A DNA stretch of 64,000 nt from Sphingopyxis indica (GCF_900188185.1 NZ_FZPA01000010.1:121734-185733); one strand, 5' to 3'; positions 1-8,063 are shown, numbered from the stretch's first letter. Program-made: numbers and translations. The notes: generated from the letters alone by a model not told the origin.

Positions 1-36
1 GGCGTGAGTTAGAGCCTGATCAACTTTCATTGAAGC

Positions 37-66
37 GTGTGTGCTCCCGCCTTCGCGGGGACACAC
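37..66 (-). terminator. Hairpin downstream of the small exported protein gene
   Basis: An inverted repeat with a six-base outer stem (GTGTGT / ACACAC), a small internal loop and a five-base inner stem (CCCGC / GCGGG) closed by a four-base loop. It lies 38 bases beyond the stop of the minus-strand gene at 104-439, where a terminator would be expected. There is no clear U-tract, so it could equally be a REP-like palindrome. A separate ten-base inverted repeat (GATCAACTTT at 18-27, complement at 90-99) brackets the region. Confidence 0.4.
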
Positions 67-103
67 GAACCCTTGTAAGCGTTTCGCTCAAAGTTGATCG
101 CGC

Positions 104-439
104 CTAACCCGCCGGCATGGTGTTGGTCTCGGTATAGTCCGTGAACTTCTCGAGGAAGTTCTCGTGATAATCCTCGACCTGCATGTCGGCGTCTTCGGCC
201 GCGTCGGCGTCGGAATCGCCGCTCGCCTTGTCGAGCGCGATCACCGCCTTGCGAAAGGCGTCGCGTTCGGTCTGACAGACGGTCTTGATCGCGGTTTCAT
301 AGTCGGCCGGGGCCATTTTGGCCTCGAGCGACTTCTTCATGTCGGCGTGCAGGCATTTGGTGAAGGCGACGCGCGCCGTGGCGACATCGGCGGATGGCGA
401 TTGCGCCATGGCGACCAGAAGCAAGCTGGTGATGAGCAT
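104..439 (-). CDS. Small exported hypothetical protein
   Basis: A 111-residue protein. The start is the ATG preceded by a strong purine-rich ribosome binding site (GGGGAGAAAGAGG). The first 13-17 residues are hydrophobic and end near Met-Ala-Gln, consistent with a Sec signal peptide, so the product is probably periplasmic. The rest is charged and helical in character, with two cysteines (Cys29 and Cys55) that could form a disulfide and an acidic patch (DSDADAAEDAD) in the C-terminal half. I recognise no family. It runs opposite to the tail genes and separates them from whatever lies to the left. A longer upstream extension in this frame overlaps the tail gene antisense and is rejected. Confidence 0.75.
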   Translation of the reverse strand: MLITSLLLVAMAQSPSADVATARVAFTKCLHADMKKSLEAKMAPADYETAIKTVCQTERDAFRKAVIALDKASGDSDADAAEDADMQVEDYHENFLEKFTDYTETNTMPAG

Positions 440-487
440 CCTCTTTCTCCCCGTTTTTCGGATGATTTGTGTTGAGGAGAATAAACG

Positions 488-895
488 ATGGCAGTCGAAA
501 ATGGGAGCGCTTTTCTGCTCAAGATCGGCGACGGGTCGGCGCCCCCCGCCTATCGGACCGTCGCCGGACTGCGCACGACGCAGCTGTCGGTGAACGGCGA
601 AGCGGTGAACGTCACGACCAAGGAATCGGGTGGCTGGCGCGAGCTGCTGTCGGGCGCGGGGGTGCGGTCGGTGTCGGTGAGCGCGGCGGGGATTTTCACC
701 GGCTCCGACGCCGAGACGCGGCTGCGCGCCCAGGCGCTCGCCGGGACGATCGACGATTTCCAGCTGAGTTTCGAGAGCGGCGAGCGGATGGAGGGGCGCT
801 TCCTCGTCACGCGGCTCGACTATTCGGGCGATTATAACGGCGAGCGGCAATATGTGCTGAGCCTGGAGTCGAGCGGCCCGGTGGTGAGCCTGTGA
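488..895 (+). CDS. GTA / phage major tail tube protein (TP901-1 family)
   Basis: A 135-residue protein matching the phage major tail protein family found as gp9 in the Rhodobacter gene transfer agent. It polymerises into the tail tube. Visible family traits are the N-terminal ENGSAFLLKIGDG segment, the TTQLSVNGEAVNVTTKESGGW stretch typical of these tube proteins, and the C-terminal DYSGDYNGERQYVLSLES strand region. The ATG is preceded by GAGGAG. It is the first gene of a tightly packed plus-strand tail operon, and its stop codon overlaps the start of the next gene. No head, portal or terminase gene is visible to its left. Confidence 0.9.
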   Translation: MAVENGSAFLLKIGDGSAPPAYRTVAGLRTTQLSVNGEAVNVTTKESGGWRELLSGAGVRSVSVSAAGIFTGSDAETRLRAQALAGTIDDFQLSFESGERMEGRFLVTRLDYSGDYNGERQYVLSLESSGPVVSL

Positions 896-1206
896 GCGCG
901 GGAGCCAATCCGCTGCGCGGCGAGGCGGAGCTGCGCATCGGCGAAAATATGCATGTGCTGCGGCCGAGCTTTGCGGCGCTGGTCGCCGCCGAGGAGGAGC
1001 TGGGGCCGCTGTTCGCGCTGGTCGAGCGCGCCGCCGGCGGCGGGCTCAGGCTCGGCGAGCTGGCGGCGCTGTTCTGGCATTGCCTGCGCGAGCGGCCCGC
1101 GGGGCTGACGCGCGAGGCGGTCGGCGAGGCGGTGGTCGCGCAGGGGCTGGCGGCGGTGACGCCGGCTTTGCGGATGCTGCTCGGGCAGATCGTGCGGGGG
1201 CGGTGA
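892..1206 (+). CDS. GTA tail assembly chaperone-like protein (gp10-like, Phage_TAC_11)
   Basis: A 104-residue protein starting at a GTG that overlaps the stop of the tail tube gene (GTGA), suggesting translational coupling. The pattern of a beta-rich N-terminus (GEAELRIGENMHVLRPSFAAL) followed by 'VAAEEELG' and a helical C-terminal half fits the small gene transfer agent family protein that follows the major tail gene (gp10 in RcGTA, Pfam Phage_TAC_11). By position it should assist tape-measure and tube assembly. Identification rests on gene order plus the N-terminal motif. Confidence 0.8.
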   Translation: MSAGANPLRGEAELRIGENMHVLRPSFAALVAAEEELGPLFALVERAAGGGLRLGELAALFWHCLRERPAGLTREAVGEAVVAQGLAAVTPALRMLLGQIVRGR

Positions 1207-1207
1207 G

Positions 1208-1486
1208 GTGGCGGGCGATGAAGGAGCGGCCCACCCCGCTGCGACTAGCGGGCAAGCCCGCAAGTCTCGCTGCCCCTCCCGCGAGCGGGAGAGGGGAGTC
1301 GGGGCGGTCGCGCTGGGCTTGGCCGGTGTGATGGCGCGGGTGGCAGGGTGGCGGCCCGAGGAATTGTGGGCGGCGACGCCGGCCGATGTCGCGGCGGTGC
1401 TGGCGGCGTGGATGCCCGAGGCGGAGAGCGCCGGCGTCGATCGCGGCGCGCTGGCGGCGATGATGGAGCAATGTCCCGATGGATGA
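1208..1486 (+). CDS. GTA tail assembly protein (Phage_TAC_6-like) with in-frame repeat peptide
   Basis: The C-terminal part (WRPEELWAATPADVAAVL and onwards) matches the short conserved protein between gp10 and the tape measure gene in gene transfer agents (Phage_TAC_6, formerly DUF2376). The frame opens with GTG two bases after the upstream stop and stays open through the palindromic repeat at 1229-1304, so residues of about 8-32 would be encoded by the repeat. Without it, the flanking residues join into a plausible family N-terminus (AVALGLAGVMARVAGWRP). The alternative is initiation at ATG 1331, giving only 51 residues and losing part of the domain. The stop overlaps the start of the tape measure gene. 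Confidence 0.55.
   Translation: MAGDEGAAHPAATSGQARKSRCPSRERERGVGAVALGLAGVMARVAGWRPEELWAATPADVAAVLAAWMPEAESAGVDRGALAAMMEQCPDG
1229..1304 (+). repeat. Two-hairpin palindromic repeat, copy 1
   Basis: First of three related copies in this operon. It starts GCCCACCCCGCTGCGACTA, then a short hairpin (GCGGGC-AA-GCCCGC), the linker AAGTCTCGCTGCC and a second hairpin (CTCCCGC-GA-GCGGGAG). The arms of the first hairpin differ from the other copies yet remain fully paired. Confidence 0.8.
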
Positions 1487-2036
1487 GGTCGATGAGATGG
1501 TCGTCGCGGTGCGCGCCGATACCGAGGCGTTCCGGCGCGACATTGCCGCGATGCGGAGCGAGTTGGCCGGGCCTTTGGTCTCGGCCGCCGACGATGCGGG
1601 GCGCGGGATCGAGCGGGCGCTGATGCGCGCGGTGCTGAGCGGCAAGCTGGGGTTCGAGGATCTGAAGCGCGCCGCGCTGGCGGCGATGAACGACATTGCG
1701 CGGTCGGCGATTTCGGGCGGGCTCGGCGCCATCTTTGGCGGCGGCGGGCTGGTGTCGGCGGGGCAGGGGGCGCTGCTCTCGCTGCTGGGGGTGCCGGGGC
1801 GCGCGACGGGCGGGCCGGTGAGCGCGGGGCGCGCCTATCGCGTCGGCGAAAACGGACCCGAGCTGTTCGTGCCCACCGCAAGCGGGCGGATCGAGGCAGC
1901 GGGCGGCGCGGGCGTGCGCAACATCGCGATCACGGTGAATGTGCAGGGCGGCGGGGCGGCCGAGCCGCAGCGGCTCGCGCAGACCGGCCGGCAGCTGGCG
2001 CGTGCGGTGCGGCGCGCGGTGGCGGCGGAGGAGTAG
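1479..2036 (+). CDS. GTA tail tape measure protein (gp11-like)
   Basis: A 185-residue protein. A polar helical N-terminus (AVRADTEAFRRDIAAMRSEL) is followed by a small hydrophobic Gly/Ala segment (GGLGAIFGGGGLVSAGQGAL) and the phage tape measure C-terminal signature G-x-A-x-GGPV-x-AGRAYRVGENGPELFVP. It sets tail length and is tiny compared with phage tape measures of 700-1500 residues, in line with the short tails of gene transfer agents. Its start overlaps the upstream stop by eight bases. Confidence 0.88.
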   Translation: MDEVDEMVVAVRADTEAFRRDIAAMRSELAGPLVSAADDAGRGIERALMRAVLSGKLGFEDLKRAALAAMNDIARSAISGGLGAIFGGGGLVSAGQGALLSLLGVPGRATGGPVSAGRAYRVGENGPELFVPTASGRIEAAGGAGVRNIAITVNVQGGGAAEPQRLAQTGRQLARAVRRAVAAEE

Positions 2037-2084
2037 GGGGGCAGCGGCATGATAGAGAGGATGATTTTCGAACGCGGCGCCGTT

Positions 2085-2207
2085 TCTCCCCTCCCGCTTG
2101 CGGGAGGGGTCGGGGGTGGGCCAGCGACGGTGCCATGGCCCACCCCGCTGCGACTAACGGACAAGTCCGCAAGTCTCGCTGCCCCTCCCGCAAGCGGGAG
2201 GGGAGGA
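2085..2207 (+). repeat. Two-hairpin palindromic repeat, copy 2, with an inverted half copy
   Basis: A full forward copy at 2138-2207 (hairpin 1 CGGAC-AA-GTCCG, hairpin 2 CCCCTCCCGC-AA-GCGGGAGGGG) is preceded by an inverted half copy at 2085-2123 (CCCTCCCGC-TT-GCGGGAGGG then a reversed GCCCAC end). The pair makes a larger palindrome of about 120 bases. The right edge supplies the GGAGG ribosome binding site of the next gene. Confidence 0.8.
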
Positions 2208-2215
2208 CGTTCGTG

Positions 2216-4546
2216 ATGGGCTGGGCGCTCGTCGCGGCCGAGCCGCATCATCGCAAGGGGTGGATCAAGCGCTTCGATGCGCGCTTCTGGACCGTCGATT
2301 TCGCGCGCCCGATGATGGCGAGCGTGGTGACGACGGCGCCGGCGGCGCTGCGCGTCGAGGCGGTGTTTTACAACCGGCAGGACCTCGCGGGGCTGATCTG
2401 GGAGGCCGAGGATCGCTGGGACCACCCGCTGCTCGCCTATGAGACGAAGCGCGATTTTCGCGGCACGCGGCTCAGCTTTCGCTGGCGGTCGGGCGGGGTG
2501 AAGCCGCTCGACGCGCTGCACGGGCCGACCTTGACGATCGAGGGACGCGATGCCGAAGGGAATGCGCGCGCCTGGTATGTGCGGCTGTGGAATTATGCGT
2601 CGGGCACCGCAGAGGACGCGGTCGTCAGCCTCGATTTCGACGCGCTCGATGGCGGCTTCCTGCTGCCCGGCGAGGCCGATCCGGTGTGGGCGGGCGATAT
2701 CGACCGGATGTTCGTCTCGCTGGTGCCGCCCGATTATGACCTGACCGAAGCCGCACTCGCGGCGCCCGTCGAGGGCTGGGCCGAGATGAGCGCGATCACC
2801 TGCACCGGATCGGGATCGGTGCTTGCGATCGGCGATGCGATGCTGCCCGAACATGGGCTGGGGATCGCGAACGGCTATGACGACAGCTATCATCTGACGC
2901 CTGCGCGGGTGGTGCGGCAAATGGTCGCGCTCGGCTATCGCGGCGACGTCGTCCATTATGTCGGGATGAGCCATTATATGCGGCTGGAGGCGGCGGGCGG
3001 CGGCTTTGCGGTCAGCGCCGATGGCGGGGCGCTCAATGCGTCGACGGCGGCGTGGCACGCCGCCTTTGCCGCCGCGTGCCGCGATGCGGGGCTGGGGATC
3101 ATCTGGTCGCTGTCCTATGAATTGTTCGACGCTTATTGCCCCGAGGCGTGGAAGCAGCGCGATGCAGCCGGGGCGCCGGCGCTGACCGGATGGGTGCCGC
3201 CGTCGACCCTGCTGTCGCCCGCGAACGGTGCGGCGATGGGATATTTGCAAGCGGTCGCGCGCGCCTTTGTCGGGATTGCCGCCGCGGCGGGGCTCGACGT
3301 CAAATTCCAGGTCGGCGAGCCGTGGTGGTGGGTCAATCCGGGCGGGCGGATCTGCGCCTATGATGCGGCGGCGACCGCCGCGCTGGGGAGCGCGAGCGTC
3401 GCGATTGCCGATGTGCGCGGGGCGCTCGATGCGGGGCAGGCGGCGATGCTCGACGCGCTCGGCGGGCTGCTCGCGGCATCGACCGCGGCGCTGGTCGATG
3501 CGGCGCGCGACGAAGCGGGGGCGGCCGGGCTGACGAGCCATTTGCTCGTCTTTCTGCCGACGGTGCTCGACCCCTATGCGCCCGAGCTGCGGCGCGCCAA
3601 TGTGCCGGCCGGCTGGGCGGCGCCGGCGTTCGATGTGCTGCAGCTCGAGGATTATGACTGGGTGACGGCGGGGCGCGGGGCGGAGACCGCCGGCGCGCGC
3701 GACGCGATGATCCAGCGGCTCGGCTATCCGGCCGGGCAGCAGCATTATTTCGCAGGCTTCGTGCTCAATGGCGAGGATCGGGCGCTGTGGGCGCCGATCG
3801 CCGCCGCGGCCGAGGCGGCGCGGCGGGCGGGGGTGGCGCGCGCCTTCGTCTGGGCGCTGCCGCAGGTCGCGCGCGACGGCTTTGTGGCGTTCGATGGCGA
3901 GGAAGAGGAGGGCGAGGTGCAGGCTTATGATGCGGTGGATTTCCCGCTGGCGATCGGGCGCGAGGCGCTGGCGGTCACCGAATTTTCGACCCAGATCGTC
4001 AGCTCGCCGTCGGGGCACGAACAGCGCGCGAGCGAATGGGCTGAGGCGCGGATGCGCTATGACGCGGGGCCGGGAATCCGGTCCGAAGCCGATGTGCGGA
4101 TGTTGATCGACTTTTTTCGCGCGCGGCGCGGGGCGGCGCGGGCGTTCCGTTTTCGCGATCCGTTCGACCAGAGTTCGGCGGCGGACGACGGACTGCCGAC
4201 CGCGAGCGACCAGCGGCTCGGCTATGGCGACGGTAGCCGGCGGCAGTTCGCGCTCGTCAAACATTATGGCGATGGCGACGCGGTGCAGGAGCGTGCGATC
4301 CGCCTGCCGGTCGAGGGCAGCGTGCGCGTGTCGGTCGACGGGGTCGAGACGGCGGCGTTCGCGATGACCGCCGACGGCGAGGTGCTGTTCGATGCGGCGC
4401 CGGCCGCAGGGGCGGTGGTGCGCGCGGGGTTCCTGTTCGACGTGCCGGTGCGCTTTGCCGAGGACCGGCTCGAGGTGAGCCGCGCGACCTTCCTTGCGGG
4501 CGAGCTCGCGAGCGTGCCGCTGGTCGAGGTCCGTGCGCCATGGTGA
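2216..4546 (+). CDS. GTA distal tail protein: TIM-barrel-like N-terminus fused to DUF2460
   Basis: A 776-residue protein. The last 205 residues or so are a DUF2460 domain (RcGTA gp12-like): FPLAIGREALAVTEFSTQIV, then the SGHEQRASEWAEARMRYDAG motif and FFRARRGAARAFRFRDPFD. The preceding 570 residues are unusual for gp12. After a beta-rich N-terminal part, residues of about 210-560 look like a glycosidase-type TIM barrel, with segments such as IIWSLSYELFDAY, VKFQVGEPWWWV and FDVLQLEDYDWV. The start is ATG 2216, eight bases after GGAGG. The frame is open further upstream only because it reads through the repeat. It probably sits at the tail tip and may bind or hydrolyse surface glycans, which is inference. 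Confidence 0.85.
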   Translation: MGWALVAAEPHHRKGWIKRFDARFWTVDFARPMMASVVTTAPAALRVEAVFYNRQDLAGLIWEAEDRWDHPLLAYETKRDFRGTRLSFRWRSGGVKPLDALHGPTLTIEGRDAEGNARAWYVRLWNYASGTAEDAVVSLDFDALDGGFLLPGEADPVWAGDIDRMFVSLVPPDYDLTEAALAAPVEGWAEMSAITCTGSGSVLAIGDAMLPEHGLGIANGYDDSYHLTPARVVRQMVALGYRGDVVHYVGMSHYMRLEAAGGGFAVSADGGALNASTAAWHAAFAAACRDAGLGIIWSLSYELFDAYCPEAWKQRDAAGAPALTGWVPPSTLLSPANGAAMGYLQAVARAFVGIAAAAGLDVKFQVGEPWWWVNPGGRICAYDAAATAALGSASVAIADVRGALDAGQAAMLDALGGLLAASTAALVDAARDEAGAAGLTSHLLVFLPTVLDPYAPELRRANVPAGWAAPAFDVLQLEDYDWVTAGRGAETAGARDAMIQRLGYPAGQQHYFAGFVLNGEDRALWAPIAAAAEAARRAGVARAFVWALPQVARDGFVAFDGEEEEGEVQAYDAVDFPLAIGREALAVTEFSTQIVSSPSGHEQRASEWAEARMRYDAGPGIRSEADVRMLIDFFRARRGAARAFRFRDPFDQSSAADDGLPTASDQRLGYGDGSRRQFALVKHYGDGDAVQERAIRLPVEGSVRVSVDGVETAAFAMTADGEVLFDAAPAAGAVVRAGFLFDVPVRFAEDRLEVSRATFLAGELASVPLVEVRAPW

Positions 4547-5367
4547 TGGGGGCCGCGCCCGACTGGCTGCGCGAAGAACTGGTGACGCTCGCCTGGTGCT
4601 GGCGGCTGTCGCGGCGCGACGGGGTGGTGATCGGGCTGACCTCGCACGACCGCGACCTGATTGTGGACGGGATCGCCTATCGCGCGGCGCCGGGGATGAA
4701 GCCCTCGGCACTCGAGACGAGCGATGCGCTCGACGTCGAGACGCTCGACCTCGAAGGTGCGATCGCGAGCGATGCGATCGCGGCGCGCGACCTCGACGCG
4801 GGGCGCTGGGACGGCGCCGCGCTGACCTTGTTCGTGACCGACTGGAGCGCGCCCGAAACGGCGCCGGTGACGGTCGCGCGCGGGGTGCTCGGCGCGGTCG
4901 AGCGGCGCGGGGCGGCGTTTACCGCCGAGTTGCAGGGGGTGACGCGCGCGCTCGACCGGCCGGTGTGCCCGGCGACCTCGCCGTCGTGCCGCGCGACGCT
5001 CGGCGACCGGGCGTGCCGGGTCGACCTGGCGCCGCGCACGCACTGGCGGCGCGTCGTCGCGGTCGACGGGCGCGCGGTGACGCTCGACGGCGCGGCGCCG
5101 GCGGGGACGATGGCGTTCGGCGAGCTTTTGTGGATCGAAGGGCCGGCGTGCGGGCTCGCGAGCCCGGTGATCGGCGAGGCGGGTGCGGTGCTGACGCTCG
5201 CCGAGATGCCGCCCTTCGATGTCGGCGCGCCGGTGCGGGTGCGGTTGACCGAAGGGTGCGACAGGCAGCTTGCGACGTGCCGCGACCGGTTCGGCAATGC
5301 AGCGAATTTTCGCGGCGAGGCGCATCTGCCGGGGAATGATTTGCTGACGCGCTATCCCGGTGGATGA
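4540..5367 (+). CDS. GTA baseplate hub protein (DUF2163 / gp13-like)
   Basis: A 275-residue protein with the DUF2163 N-terminal domain (LAWCWRLSRRDGVVIGLTSHDRD) and the BR0599-type C-terminal domain. Cysteines lie in CPATSPSCRATLGDRACRVD and in CDRQLATCRDRFGNAANFRG, the conserved set of this family. In the RcGTA hub they are, as I recall, associated with an iron-sulfur cluster. It starts at an ATG overlapping the upstream gene by seven bases. Its role is to join the tail tube to the peptidase and tip protein. Confidence 0.9.
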   Translation: MVMGAAPDWLREELVTLAWCWRLSRRDGVVIGLTSHDRDLIVDGIAYRAAPGMKPSALETSDALDVETLDLEGAIASDAIAARDLDAGRWDGAALTLFVTDWSAPETAPVTVARGVLGAVERRGAAFTAELQGVTRALDRPVCPATSPSCRATLGDRACRVDLAPRTHWRRVVAVDGRAVTLDGAAPAGTMAFGELLWIEGPACGLASPVIGEAGAVLTLAEMPPFDVGAPVRVRLTEGCDRQLATCRDRFGNAANFRGEAHLPGNDLLTRYPGG

Positions 5368-5779
5368 CGCCGGCGCGCGCGCCTTTGCCGCGGCGCGGAC
5401 GATGGTCGGGGTGCGGTTCCGGCGGCAGGGGTGCGAGGCGGCGACGGGACTCGATTGCGTCGGGCTCGTGTGGGCGGCCTATGCCGCCGCCGGGCGGCGG
5501 CTCGTGCGGCCGGTGGGTTATCCGCTGCGCGGGTGGTCGCGGGCGCGGGTCGAGGCGGCGTTGGTCGCGGCGGGGTTCCATCCGATCGCGGATGCGCGGG
5601 TGGGGGACGCGGCCTTGTTCGCGCTGCCGGCGGGGCAATTTCATCTGGGGCTGATCGGTGAGCGGAGTTTCGTTCATGCCCATGCCGGGTTGCGGCGGGT
5701 GGTCGAGACGCCGCTCGGCGGGGCACCGGGCGCGATGGCGCGGTGGCGGCTTGGGGAAGGCCCACCCCGCTGCGACTAA
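5360..5779 (+). CDS. GTA NlpC/P60 family cell-wall peptidase (gp14-like)
   Basis: A 139-residue protein with the NlpC/P60 fold: catalytic Cys33 in GLDCVGLVW, His95 in GQFHLGLIG and a third polar position near VHAHAG (His106/His108). It should cut peptidoglycan cross-links during DNA delivery. It begins with GTG eight bases inside the previous gene. The last few codons and the stop are supplied by palindromic repeat copy 3, so its C-terminus (EGPPRCD) is repeat-derived. Confidence 0.9.
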   Translation: MDDAGARAFAAARTMVGVRFRRQGCEAATGLDCVGLVWAAYAAAGRRLVRPVGYPLRGWSRARVEAALVAAGFHPIADARVGDAALFALPAGQFHLGLIGERSFVHAHAGLRRVVETPLGGAPGAMARWRLGEGPPRCD

Positions 5780-5833
5780 GCGAGCAAGCTCGCAAGTCTC
5801 GCTGCCCATCCCGCAAGCGGGAGGGGTGCATGG
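5760..5833 (+). repeat. Two-hairpin palindromic repeat, copy 3
   Basis: Same layout as copies 1 and 2, with hairpin 1 as GCGAGC-AA-GCTCGC and hairpin 2 as ATCCCGC-AA-GCGGGAG. It overlaps the end of the peptidase gene, provides its stop codon, and separates it from the tip protein gene. Confidence 0.8.
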
Positions 5834-5852
5834 GATAATCGGGAGCATTTTG

Positions 5853-8030
5853 ATGGCGACTTTGGTGCTGACGGTGGTCGGCGGGATCGTGGGCGGGCCG
5901 GTCGGGGCGGCGCTGGGCGCGGCGATCGGGCGGCAGGCTGATGCGGCGATCTTTGCGCCGAAGGGGCGCGAGGGGCCGCGGCTCGCCGACCTGAAGGTGC
6001 AGGCATCGACCTATGGCCAACAGATCCCGCAGCTGTTCGGGACGATGCGCGTCGCCGGCAGCGTGATCTGGGCGACCGACCTGATCGAACGGCGGGCGAA
6101 GAGCGGCGGCGGCAAGGGGCGGCCGTCGGTGACCGAATATAGCTATGCGGTGTCGATGGCGGTCGCGCTGTCGTCGCGGCGGGTGCGCGCGATCCGGCGG
6201 ATATGGGCCGACGGCAATCTGCTGCGCGGCGCGAGCGGGACGTTCAAGGAACGCTGCACCTTTCGCTGGTACGACGGGAGCGAGGATCAGGCGGTCGACC
6301 CGCTGATCGCCTCGGCGGTCGGCAGCGGGTCGGCGAGCGCGTTCCGCGGGACCGCTTATGCGCTATTCGAGGAGCTGGACCTTGCGAGCTTCGGCAATCG
6401 CATCCCCTCGCTGACTTTCGAGGTCGAGGCCGATGCGGGAGACATCGACGCGGGGCTGATCGGCGACACGCTGCTCGGCGAGGCGGGGCGGTGCGCCGGA
6501 CAATGGCCGCTTTCGGGCTATGCGGCGTCGGGCGACCGCGCGCGCGACGCGCTCGCGCCGCTGTTCGAGGTCGATGCGGCACGGCTGGTGAGCCGAAGCG
6601 ACGGGTGGCAGATCGCACCGGCATCGCTTGCGGGCGACATGGTGGCGCTCGCCGATTTTCGCGAGGCGCGCGGCGGCGAAGCGGCGAGCGACCGGGTCGA
6701 GCAGCGCCGCGCCCCGCTCTCGGCGCTTCCCGGCCTGATTCGCCTGCGCCATTATGAACCCGGACGCGACTATCAGCTGGGACAGCAAAGCCATGCGGTC
6801 GCGGGAGGCGGCGCGCGGGAGGAGCGGATCGACCTGCCCGCGGCGCTTCCCGCAGCGGCTGCGCGCGGCCTGGCGCGGCGGCTCGCAGCGGCCGCGGCCG
6901 ACGGGCGCGAAACTTGCGTGTGGCAGGCCGACCTCGCCGCGATGGCGCTGCCGGTCGGCGGACGAATCGCGCTGGCCGACGCGAGCGTGTGGCGCCTCGC
7001 CCGGCGGACGGTGAAGGCCAGCGGCGTGACGATCGAGCTGCTGCGGCATCAGCCGCTCGCCGACGCCGGCGTTCCGGCCGACCCTGGGGTGCCCGTGAGC
7101 GCGCCCGACTGGCCCGACGCGACCGGCGTCGTGCGGCTGTTCGATCTGCCGTCGATCGGCGCTTCCGCCGCCACGGCCGCGCGGATCGCCGTCGCGGGTG
7201 CGGGAAGCAACGACGGCTGGCGCGGCGCCGACTGCTGGTTCGTGCCGGCGGCGGAGGCCGAGCCGGTCGCGCTCGGTTCGCTGCGGCCGGCGGCGGCGAT
7301 GGGGGTGCTCGCGGCTGCGCTCGCGCCGGGGAGCCCCGATCTGGTCGACGAAGCCCATGTTGTCATCGTCGAACTCGATAATGCGTCGATGGCGTTCGAG
7401 TCGGTGAGCCATGCCCAGCTTTTGGGCGGCGCCAATCGCGCGATGATCGGCGGCGAACTGATCCAGTTCCAGCTCGCCGAGCCGCTGTCGCCGACGCTTT
7501 GGCGGCTCTCGCGCCTGCTTCGCGGCCGCGCGGGCACCGCTTGCGACAGCGAACATGCGGCCGGCGCGCCTTTCCTGAGCCTCGACGATGCCGGCGCTCT
7601 GATGCTGCCGGAGGATCTCGCGGGCTGGGCGGCGAGCGCCGCCGCGCGGGTGCAATGGGCCGAGCGCAACGATGTGGCGCTCACCGAGCTTGCCGTTCCG
7701 TCAGGCGGGCAGGCGGTGCGGCCGCTGTCGCCGGTCCATCCGCGCGTGTCGGGCGACGGCGAAGGCGGTCTGATCGTCGAGTGGACGCGCCGCAGCCGCC
7801 TCGACACGGGCTGGCGCGACGAGGTCGACCTGCCGCTGGGCGAGAGCCGCGAACGCTATCGCGTCGCGCTCGACCCCGCGGTCCCGGGGCTCGGTCCGTG
7901 GGAGACCGACCGGCCGCTGCTGCACCTCGATGCGGCGATGGCGGCGGGCCTTGCCGGCGGCGCCGCGATGGAAATCCGGCAAGTCGGCGACCTCGCCCTC
8001 TCCGACCCTCTCACCGTCGCGCTGGGCTAG
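5853..8030 (+). CDS. GTA tail tip / host-specificity protein (gp15-like, short form)
   Basis: A 725-residue protein starting at ATG 5853. The N-terminus is a Gly-rich hydrophobic stretch (LVLTVVGGIVGGPVGAALGAAIG) followed by LADLKVQASTYGQQIPQLFGTMRVAGSVIW, the usual opening of the GTA megatron/gp15 protein, and then phage-tail_3 type beta domains (YSYAVSMAVALSSRRVRAIRRIWADG). RcGTA gp15 is about 1300 residues and contains a TIM-barrel-like domain. I see no such domain here, and the length is short by about that amount. The protein should form the tail fibre/tip that contacts the recipient cell. Confidence 0.87.
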   Translation: MATLVLTVVGGIVGGPVGAALGAAIGRQADAAIFAPKGREGPRLADLKVQASTYGQQIPQLFGTMRVAGSVIWATDLIERRAKSGGGKGRPSVTEYSYAVSMAVALSSRRVRAIRRIWADGNLLRGASGTFKERCTFRWYDGSEDQAVDPLIASAVGSGSASAFRGTAYALFEELDLASFGNRIPSLTFEVEADAGDIDAGLIGDTLLGEAGRCAGQWPLSGYAASGDRARDALAPLFEVDAARLVSRSDGWQIAPASLAGDMVALADFREARGGEAASDRVEQRRAPLSALPGLIRLRHYEPGRDYQLGQQSHAVAGGGAREERIDLPAALPAAAARGLARRLAAAAADGRETCVWQADLAAMALPVGGRIALADASVWRLARRTVKASGVTIELLRHQPLADAGVPADPGVPVSAPDWPDATGVVRLFDLPSIGASAATAARIAVAGAGSNDGWRGADCWFVPAAEAEPVALGSLRPAAAMGVLAAALAPGSPDLVDEAHVVIVELDNASMAFESVSHAQLLGGANRAMIGGELIQFQLAEPLSPTLWRLSRLLRGRAGTACDSEHAAGAPFLSLDDAGALMLPEDLAGWAASAAARVQWAERNDVALTELAVPSGGQAVRPLSPVHPRVSGDGEGGLIVEWTRRSRLDTGWRDEVDLPLGESRERYRVALDPAVPGLGPWETDRPLLHLDAAMAAGLAGGAAMEIRQVGDLALSDPLTVALG

Positions 8031-8063
8031 GCTCGAGGCAATAGAATATCAGAAAGGCCGATC

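Noticed and set aside
1835..4711. A 958-codon minus-strand frame across the tape measure and DUF2460 genes
   Set aside because: It crosses two recognised tail genes and two repeat copies, shows no family motif and has the Arg/Pro-rich composition of a shadow frame.
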